A stretch of DNA of 6,811 nt. It comes from Clostridia bacterium (GTDB taxonomy: Bacteria; Bacillota; Clostridia; Christensenellales; Aristaeellaceae). The translations under genes were made by a program, and so were the position numbers. Within the stretch, counting starts at the first letter, position 1. The number at the start of each line of letters is the position of its first letter. Under the pieces are notes generated by a model. That model was not told the origin of the DNA. It was given only the letters and a program-made list of their open reading frames with translations, and did not search any database. Positions 1-4,517 of the stretch are shown piece after piece. The stretch spans positions 1 through 6,811 of the forward strand of contig JAFSZW010000274.1 in the NCBI GenBank assembly GCA_017458865.1, written 5' to 3'.

Positions 1-38
1 GCCATATGTCTGCTTTTTCCGGTTGAACTTCCCCCACC

Positions 39-72
39 AAAAAAGAAAACACGCCTGTAAAGGCGTTGTTTT
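39..72 (-). terminator. Rho-independent terminator after the small membrane peptide gene
   Basis: Read on the minus strand, the hairpin arms are AAAACAACGCCT and AGGCGTGTTTT around a TTAC loop, with one bulged base. They are followed by a T-rich run (TTTTCTTTTTT, positions 49 down to 39). It lies about 27 nt past the TGA of the 61-residue peptide gene. The T run is strong only in the minus direction, so this should end the regulator-kinase-peptide transcript(s). Bases 1-38 beyond it show nothing recognisable. Confidence 0.8.
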
Positions 73-98
73 CGGGTCAGAATAAATGATGCCGGTGC

Positions 99-284
99 TC
101 ATATCATGTCCCTCAGTCTTACAGCAATCAGACTGACCAGGAGTGCGACAATGAGGATGATAACCAAAAGCACGATGAAAATCCAGGTATTCAGGTCATA
201 TTCGATGCCGCTCTCAGCCAGAGCACTGGAAAAGAACGGCATGCAGGCAAGTGGCAATCCTGCCATGATCAACTTTTTAATCAT
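99..284 (-). CDS. Small secreted or membrane-anchored peptide (61 aa), unknown function
   Basis: Not recognised as a known family. The start is set at 284 (MIKKL) because AAAGGGGA (299-292) sits 7 nt upstream; the in-frame ATG at 290 would be too close to it. Residues 1-23 look like a signal peptide: Lys3-Lys4, a hydrophobic core, then a signal peptidase I-type ALA|ES site at 23/24. After a ten-residue acidic or polar spacer (ESGIEYDLNT), residues 34-54 form one very hydrophobic Ile/Leu/Val helix, ending in the basic tail RLRDMI. The implied topology is outside N-terminus, one membrane span and a short cytoplasmic tail. It is the gene after the GHKL kinase on the same strand, 208 nt away, with its own candidate promoter and a terminator. 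It could be an accessory to the sensor, a stress or envelope micro-protein, or a regulated output. Good ribosome binding site, topology and terminator argue that it is real; function is open. Confidence 0.7.
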   Translation of the reverse strand: MIKKLIMAGLPLACMPFFSSALAESGIEYDLNTWIFIVLLVIILIVALLVSLIAVRLRDMI

Positions 285-315
285 AATCATGTCCCCTTTT
301 ACCAAGATATGACTA

Positions 316-344
316 AGTCTATTCCATCTCAGCACTCAATTCAA
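316..344 (-). promoter_or_regulatory. Candidate promoter of the small membrane peptide gene
   Basis: On the minus strand a -35-like TTGAAT (344-339) and a -10-like TAGACT (321-316) are separated by exactly 17 nt. Each matches the housekeeping consensus at four of six positions. Transcription would start near 309, leaving a leader of about 25 nt that contains the AAAGGGGA ribosome binding site. Directly upstream lie an imperfect tandem repeat and a dyad that could bind a regulator. The box matches are moderate, so this is a candidate only. Read-through from the kinase gene is also possible, since no terminator is seen between them. Confidence 0.4.
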
Positions 345-353
345 CAGGGACAT

Positions 354-370
354 TGTGTTATTTGAACACA
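354..370. repeat. Perfect 6-bp inverted repeat upstream of the small-peptide promoter
   Basis: TGTGTT (354-359) and AACACA (365-370) are exact reverse complements separated by ATTTG. The centre lies about 18 bp upstream of the -35 element at 339-344. No T run follows, so it does not look like a terminator; an operator-like dyad is the more natural reading. Six-base arms in an AT-rich spacer can occur by chance. Confidence 0.4.
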
Positions 371-492
371 GGCATTACCGAAATTGCAGCCATCCGGATG
401 CTTCTTCTTTTGCCGTGATTATGCAGATACAGTGAGCTGGCCTTTCCAGTCCAAGAGTCAAAGCAACTTGCAGCGACAGTTCATTTGGGCGA

Positions 493-1821
493 TTAACCGG
501 ACGGCTTTCGCGAGTCTGGCGCCTTGCTGATGCGCAGGGATACATTGCTGTAGAACTCTTTCCCCTTATGGGTAAACTGGGTTGTGCCATCGTACCGCTC
601 AGCAATGGATTTCACAGAGGAAAGTCCCTGTCCATGCCCGTTCCTGTTCATCGGCAGATACTGACCCTTTACCCGGTTCACGATCCCGTCAAAATCGTTC
701 GTTTCAACAATGTAAAGCATCGTGTCATATTTCGTCACGATGTTCAGATAGATCTTCCCATTTTCCACCCGCTGACATGCTGTGATCGCATTTTCGAGAA
801 TGTTTCCGACAATGATGCAGAGGTCGACATCGCTGACCGGAATGTGCTCAGGAATGTCAATGTTCAGGAATAAGCCGATTCCGTACTGAACCGCTGTGTG
901 CGCATAATAGTTCAGCACCGCATTCAGTGCGACGTTTTTGCAGTACTCGCTGAATTCATTTTGGGGCACATGCTCCTCAAATTCATGCAGGTATTCCCCG
1001 AGCGCTTCATAATCTCCCTTGTCATAAAGCCCCGTAATCACGCGGATGCTTTGTCTGAAGTCGTGTCGAGCCTTCGATGTCGTCTGCATGTACCGCTGCT
1101 GGGAAAGGAACTGGCTTTCCTGCATCGCAAGAATTCTGTTTTTCCGCTCAATCTCGGCCGCATTCAGAATGCTGGAGACGATGAAGTAGAATATTACATG
1201 CATCATCACCCAAATCACCAGCAGTGCAGTCGCAATCATGAAAATTGACGTTGCCACATTGTTGAAATGGACGGTCTCATATTTGATCGGACGGAGGAAC
1301 AGGTTGATAGCGATCAAAACCAGGGAAAACGGGAGCGTCATATACCAGACATTGTGCAGTTCAAGGCGGTCGATCAGGCGGCTCCCAAATTTCCTCCACG
1401 GCCAGGCAAAAAGCAACACAACCAGTGTCGTCAAAACAGCCTGAGCAAGCGAATACTCCAGCGTAAATGAATCAGCACCCAGTGTGGGATTCTCGAAGGC
1501 ATCAAACAGAATCGCATAGTTGGACAGTATTGATATCAGTGCCGTTACAGAGGCAAACACCGCCAGCGCCTTGCTGACATGGCACTTGAGACACCAGATA
1601 TATATGACCAGGAAGATCAAAAGCTCCGGGCCTGTAAGCGTATTGGAGCCGAGCTTGAATTCCGTATCCAGATACACGCCGCCAAGCATAAGAAACAGGA
1701 GCACTACTATAAAAACAGCAGATGTCTGCAGCAGTCCATACCGTTTCTGGTTTCGCATCGGCAGCATACACATTATTGCTGCCGGTACATAGACCAGATA
1801 GGTCAGCATCATATTTACCAT
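493..1821 (-). CDS. GHKL sensor histidine kinase, AgrC-like (HPK10 group)
   Basis: A 442-residue membrane sensor kinase that should autophosphorylate on His and pass phosphate to the adjacent LytTR regulator. Residues 1-215 hold six or seven hydrophobic segments (about 5-22, 32-50, 65-78, 86-106, 125-142, 158-176, 188-215) with short loops, as in AgrC-type peptide sensors, and no large extracellular domain. A helical linker (220-250) leads to the H-box ARHDFRQSI, with His253 as the likely phosphorylation site. The ATPase N-box is N340-ILE-N344, and the glycine-rich lid NGHGQGL is at 394-400, typical of the GHKL fold. The start ATG has GGAGG (1835-1831) 9 nt upstream and overlaps the regulator stop by 7 nt, so translation is probably coupled. 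The length is usual for the family. The signal sensed is not shown: no AgrB or AgrD gene is in view. Confidence 0.93.
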   Translation of the reverse strand: MVNMMLTYLVYVPAAIMCMLPMRNQKRYGLLQTSAVFIVVLLFLMLGGVYLDTEFKLGSNTLTGPELLIFLVIYIWCLKCHVSKALAVFASVTALISILSNYAILFDAFENPTLGADSFTLEYSLAQAVLTTLVVLLFAWPWRKFGSRLIDRLELHNVWYMTLPFSLVLIAINLFLRPIKYETVHFNNVATSIFMIATALLVIWVMMHVIFYFIVSSILNAAEIERKNRILAMQESQFLSQQRYMQTTSKARHDFRQSIRVITGLYDKGDYEALGEYLHEFEEHVPQNEFSEYCKNVALNAVLNYYAHTAVQYGIGLFLNIDIPEHIPVSDVDLCIIVGNILENAITACQRVENGKIYLNIVTKYDTMLYIVETNDFDGIVNRVKGQYLPMNRNGHGQGLSSVKSIAERYDGTTQFTHKGKEFYSNVSLRISKAPDSRKPSG

Positions 1822-2558
1822 ACCTGCACGCCTCCGGAACTGCTTTCATTTCTCGTTTTATTGAAGATGTAGTTCTGCCAGATCTGCCGGATCTCCCTGT
1901 GCTTTTTCACATTGATCGGATACCGGTGCCCATCCGCCATAACACACTGTCCATCCACTATATCAGCCACATAATCAAGATTGACTATGATTCCTTTCAG
2001 GATCAGCAGAAACCTGTCATCAAGTGAAGATTGAGCGGCAGCCATTGTCATCCGCACACGGTAAATGCCGCCTGTACCCACAATCGTCAGATAGTTCCCA
2101 TCGCTCTCCATGGCGAGAATCTCAGAAAGTTTCAGGCTATGTTCCCTTTTCTCTGACACAAAAGCAAGCCGCCTGACCTCTGTTTCCGTCTTTCGTCTGA
2201 GCACAAAATCGAGTGTCCTGAACAGTTCTTTCATGTCGCAGGGTTTCATGATATAGGAGGTAGCAAAGGCATGCATGGCATCCGCGATGTGTGCCCTGCT
2301 CGTTGTGGCAAAAATCAGAACCACATCGTTATCTGTCTTTCGGATCTCCTCAGCCGCCTCAATGCCCGTCATCCCGCCCAGATAGATATCCATGAAGATG
2401 ATAGAATAGCGCATTGGCCGGTAATTCCGGAGCAACTCTTCAGCGCTTATAAAGTGCTGAAATTCCATATCAAGACCGTTTATCGCAGCATAATTCCTGA
2501 GCAGCGCTTCAAGATGCTGACGGTCCTCCTGTAAATCCTCGACAATGGCAATATTCAT
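1815..2558 (-). CDS. LytTR-family response regulator, AgrA/VirR-like
   Basis: A 247-residue cytoplasmic transcription regulator. The start is set at 2558 (MNIAIVED) because GAGGGAG (2572-2566) lies 7 nt upstream and this places the receiver at the very N-terminus; extending to 2627 adds 23 residues without family resemblance. The receiver (about 1-120) has the acidic pair E7/D8, phospho-acceptor Asp57 in IIFMDIYL, the switch Thr85/Thr86 and the conserved Lys105-Pro106. The C-terminal LytTR DNA-binding domain (about 135-233) carries SLKLSEILAMESDGNYLTI, then ILKGIIVNLDYV and the closing HRYPINVKKHREIRQIW. LytTR proteins typically bind paired direct repeats about two helical turns apart. It is first in the unit and its last codons overlap the kinase start, so the kinase is its cognate partner. 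Targets are not proven; the flanking short peptide and the divergent secreted protein are the nearest candidates. Confidence 0.95.
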   Translation of the reverse strand: MNIAIVEDLQEDRQHLEALLRNYAAINGLDMEFQHFISAEELLRNYRPMRYSIIFMDIYLGGMTGIEAAEEIRKTDNDVVLIFATTSRAHIADAMHAFATSYIMKPCDMKELFRTLDFVLRRKTETEVRRLAFVSEKREHSLKLSEILAMESDGNYLTIVGTGGIYRVRMTMAAAQSSLDDRFLLILKGIIVNLDYVADIVDGQCVMADGHRYPINVKKHREIRQIWQNYIFNKTRNESSSGGVQVW

Positions 2559-2654
2559 GAAACAGCTCCCTCTGCCGTTTATTTCAACTGACTGTATCGT
2601 GCAGTGTATATTCTCACCTCTTGTCACAAATACCTGCCGCTTGTCCCAGAGGAC

Positions 2655-2682
2655 TTGTTTTATTGTTCTGGATAACTATAAT
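2655..2682 (+). promoter_or_regulatory. Candidate promoter of the secreted acidic protein gene
   Basis: A perfect TATAAT (2677-2682) is preceded by TTGTTT (2655-2660) at 16 nt spacing; the -35 box matches only at TTG. The predicted start near 2689 would leave a leader of about 120 nt before the ATG at 2810. The leader can fold: GGAAC at 2698-2702 pairs with GTTCC about 20 nt on, and CCCGG pairs with CCGGG around 2735-2750. It matches no riboswitch class known to me. Confidence 0.45.
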
Positions 2683-2809
2683 CGACACAGTATTACAGGA
2701 ACCTGAGGCAGCTGATGAATATGTTCCCCATTTCCCGGGGGCATACCGGGATAACAGTCCGGCACCATTCAGCTCCTTAGTGTTCAACTGATTGTGGAGG
2801 ATCCGAAGA

Positions 2810-3340
2810 ATGAAAAAACTGATTTCCGTTATCACTGTACTTCTACTCGTCATGAGCCTGTCCGCTGCTTTCGCAGAGGAAGAGGTTCCTGAGATCAACT
2901 GGGCCGATTATGAGGCCGATGTTGCCAGCCTGGGTTATGGCACCAACTTCATCACCTTTGACGATGTTGCCGTCAAGATGTGGATGCCCGACATTATGGT
3001 TCAATATGAGGTTGATGATGAATCCAGGGCATCCGGCGTTATTGATCTGTATGGCAACGAAGACGGCAGCGCTGGCATGGTCGCCATGCTTATTGACGGC
3101 AAGTATGATGATATCACTGAACTGGCAGATGAAATCAGCAAGTCAAGCGAAGACGTTGAGGTCGCCATTCTCAATGGCCTAGGGGTCTTGACCTATACCA
3201 CGCCTGATGACCCCGATACACGCTACGTTGCCTTTCTCGTCGAAAGCGGTGAAGTGTTTATGCTGGGCCTGTATCCCATGACCAACGAAACGTTCGAAAC
3301 CCTTGCATCCTGCATGGTCGCTTCCATCCAGCCGGAGTAA
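2810..3340 (+). CDS. Secreted acidic protein of unknown function (possible PsbP/Mog1-like fold)
   Basis: A 176-residue exported protein. The start at 2810 is chosen because GTGGAGG (2794-2800) lies 9 nt upstream and it opens a standard signal peptide: MKKL, a hydrophobic core at 4-19, and a signal peptidase I site AFA|EEE at 22/23. No lipobox Cys is present, so the product should be released or loosely wall-associated. The mature part has 34 Asp/Glu against 5 Lys/Arg and a single Cys (168). The order of predicted elements is strands (about 45-66, 75-96), a helix (100-113), strands (117-154) and a final helix (158-174) ending in MVASI. This resembles small PsbP/Mog1-type domains, an inference from pattern only. 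It is monocistronic, divergent from the LytTR regulator and ends at a strong terminator. The acidity could suit cation binding or attachment to basic cell-surface material, but no function can be assigned. Confidence 0.85.
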   Translation: MKKLISVITVLLLVMSLSAAFAEEEVPEINWADYEADVASLGYGTNFITFDDVAVKMWMPDIMVQYEVDDESRASGVIDLYGNEDGSAGMVAMLIDGKYDDITELADEISKSSEDVEVAILNGLGVLTYTTPDDPDTRYVAFLVESGEVFMLGLYPMTNETFETLASCMVASIQPE

Positions 3341-3354
3341 AACCTGATTTACAG

Positions 3355-3386
3355 GCTTTTTCCCCTTTTGGGGAAAAAGCTTTTTT
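3355..3386 (+). terminator. Rho-independent terminator of the secreted protein gene
   Basis: A perfect 11-bp stem, GCTTTTTCCCC (3355-3365) and GGGGAAAAAGC (3370-3380), closes a TTTT loop and is followed by six T residues (3381-3386). It starts 15 nt after the TAA of the secreted protein gene. Confidence 0.93.
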
Positions 3387-3410
3387 ATGTACCGTGATAT
3401 CCATCTCCAG

Positions 3411-3439
3411 AAAAGGGCATGCCTGGCATGCCCTTTTTT
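3411..3439 (-). terminator. Terminator of the epimerase gene, probably bidirectional
   Basis: AAAAGGGCATG (3411-3421) and CATGCCCTTTT (3427-3437) form a perfect 11-bp stem with the loop CCTGG. On the minus strand it begins 4 nt past the epimerase stop codon and carries a TTTT run. On the plus strand it ends in TTTTTT, so it can also stop read-through from the secreted protein gene. Confidence 0.85.
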
Positions 3440-3442
3440 GAT

Positions 3443-4288
3443 TTAAGCGATAAACGAAATCGTATGGGTGACCGTATTGCTCTCACCCGACTTGAGGCAG
3501 ATGCAGCCGGGCTTATGCTCAATCTGCATATCCGTATTGGTGTAGTCCGGCGCATTGGACCAGGGCTCAATGCAGATGTAATCCGCACCGGGCTTTGTCC
3601 ACAGCATCAGCACATCCACATCAGGATACTCGACACGCACCTTGTGGGAATCGTTGCTGTTAACCAAGGTAACCGCGCGGCTCTTCAGTGTCGGGAAGAC
3701 CAGTGCATCCACTGCAAAGTACTCCGTCTTAAGAGGCAGTTCCTTTGCATTTTCTGCCATAATGACCGGTTCCGGCTTGATCAGATTGCCGTCAAGCACA
3801 TAGTCGGCCAGCACTTCTTCCTGATCGAACACGATGGTGCAGCCCTCAAGTCCGCCCGGCGTCGCATATGCCTCATGCGAACCGATGCCGTACCAGAACG
3901 GTACATCCCCTTTGTTCTCAACGGTAAAGGAGATCGCCAGTTTATTCCCGTCCAGTGCGAATTTCGCTCTGAAAATGTAATCAAACGGGAATCCCTCATG
4001 TTTCTGGCTGAGCGCAAAGACCGCATAATCAGCAGCCGCTTCCTCAACCTGCCAGTCACACAGCTTGGCGAAACCATGTTTCGTCATCGTGTAGCGTTTC
4101 CCGTCCAGATAATAGGCATCCTCTTTCAGTCCGCCGCAGATCGGGAACATGATCGGCGCATGGCTCGGCCAGAACGCCGGGTCTGCCTGCCACATATACT
4201 CATGTCCGTCCTTGCCCCTGACTGACTGGAGCTCAGCACCCTTTTCCGAAATCACAACTGTCAGTTCGCCATTGGAAATGCTTACCAT
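3443..4288 (-). CDS. Aldose 1-epimerase family protein (LacX/YeaD-type mutarotase)
   Basis: A 281-residue cytoplasmic enzyme of the galactose-mutarotase fold, expected to interconvert the alpha and beta anomers of an aldose or a sugar phosphate. Family marks in order are: the N-terminal beta-sandwich opening with GAELQSV (17-23); APIMFPICGGL (44-54); HGFAK with His71; GFPFDYIFRAKF (99-110); GSHEAY with His138; and ICIEPWSNAPD with Glu241. The two His and the Glu line up with the catalytic residues of GalM-type epimerases, so the site looks intact. GSHEAY differs from the more usual G-H-P-A/Y-F at this place, so substrate range may differ. The length fits the LacX subgroup, shorter than GalM. 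The ATG at 4288 has GGGAGGAG (4301-4294) close upstream. It has its own promoter and terminator, so it is monocistronic; no sugar operon accompanies it, and the substrate cannot be named. Confidence 0.9.
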   Translation of the reverse strand: MVSISNGELTVVISEKGAELQSVRGKDGHEYMWQADPAFWPSHAPIMFPICGGLKEDAYYLDGKRYTMTKHGFAKLCDWQVEEAAADYAVFALSQKHEGFPFDYIFRAKFALDGNKLAISFTVENKGDVPFWYGIGSHEAYATPGGLEGCTIVFDQEEVLADYVLDGNLIKPEPVIMAENAKELPLKTEYFAVDALVFPTLKSRAVTLVNSNDSHKVRVEYPDVDVLMLWTKPGADYICIEPWSNAPDYTNTDMQIEHKPGCICLKSGESNTVTHTISFIA

Positions 4289-4384
4289 ATAATCTCCTCC
4301 CGATTCACTCTGTTTTCAAGTGCAATGCCGCCGGAAACAGTCCACAGCCTGTTTTTCTCCCAGGCCGGCAAGTCTACATGGACT

Positions 4385-4413
4385 ATTGTACACTCACCAC
4401 CCGTTTCTGGCAA
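4385..4413 (-). promoter_or_regulatory. Promoter of the epimerase gene
   Basis: On the minus strand TTGCCA (4413-4408) and TACAAT (4390-4385) are separated by exactly 17 nt. Each box matches the vegetative consensus at five of six positions, the best-matching promoter in the window. The start near 4378 gives a leader of about 90 nt holding a small GCCTG/CAGGC hairpin. Together with the hairpin at 4485-4511, it separates this gene from the synthase gene upstream. Confidence 0.6.
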
Positions 4414-4484
4414 GCAGGTTTTTCCAGAGCAGGCAAGTTCCGCGTGAGGCGTGAGAGTTGAACGGGACATGCATCAGGGCCTGC

Positions 4485-4511
4485 AAAATGATCCCTGCGG
4501 ATGCAGGGATC
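4485..4511 (-). terminator. Hairpin terminator after the cellulose synthase-like gene
   Basis: GATCCCTGC (4490-4498) and GCAGGGATC (4503-4511) form a perfect 9-bp stem with a four-base loop, beginning 6 nt past the TAA of the synthase. The T run on the minus strand is short (ATTTTG), so termination may be incomplete and some read-through into the epimerase gene is possible. Confidence 0.65.
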
Positions 4512-4517
4512 CCTGAT

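Noticed and set aside
227..260. ACMPFF in the small peptide as an AgrD-like cyclic pheromone core
   Set aside because: The Cys lies inside the hydrophobic core of a normal signal peptide followed by an ALA cleavage site. The acidic AgrD tail is absent, and no AgrB protease gene is nearby.
391..400. 10-bp palindrome CATCCGGATG between kinase and small peptide as a terminator
   Set aside because: There is no loop-forming spacer and no T run on the minus strand after it; a short perfect palindrome of this size is likely chance.
2559..2627. Upstream extension of the response regulator to a Met at 2627
   Set aside because: The GAGGGAG site and the canonical receiver start MNIAIVED both support the ATG at 2558; the 23 extra residues have no family resemblance and cover the likely promoter.
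2683..2809. c-di-GMP (GEMM) riboswitch in the leader of the secreted protein gene
   Set aside because: Considered because of the c-di-GMP-binding synthase nearby, but the conserved GEMM-I core sequences and the class II pseudoknot elements are not visible.
2614..2898. 94-codon minus-strand frame spanning the divergent intergenic region
   Set aside because: It overlaps the signal peptide coding region of the secreted protein in antisense and covers both promoter regions, with no ribosome binding site or recognisable protein character.
3419..4225. 268-codon open frame on the plus strand opposite the epimerase
   Set aside because: It lies entirely antisense to a gene with intact catalytic motifs, starts within a terminator hairpin, has no ribosome binding site, and its translation is rich in Arg/His/Cys without domain character. 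It is a shadow frame.
4282..4470. 62-codon minus-strand frame containing LPETG, resembling a sortase signal
   Set aside because: There is no ribosome binding site before its ATG. LPETG is mid-frame without the hydrophobic stretch and basic tail required of a sorting signal. It would run across the epimerase promoter and into the epimerase start in another frame.
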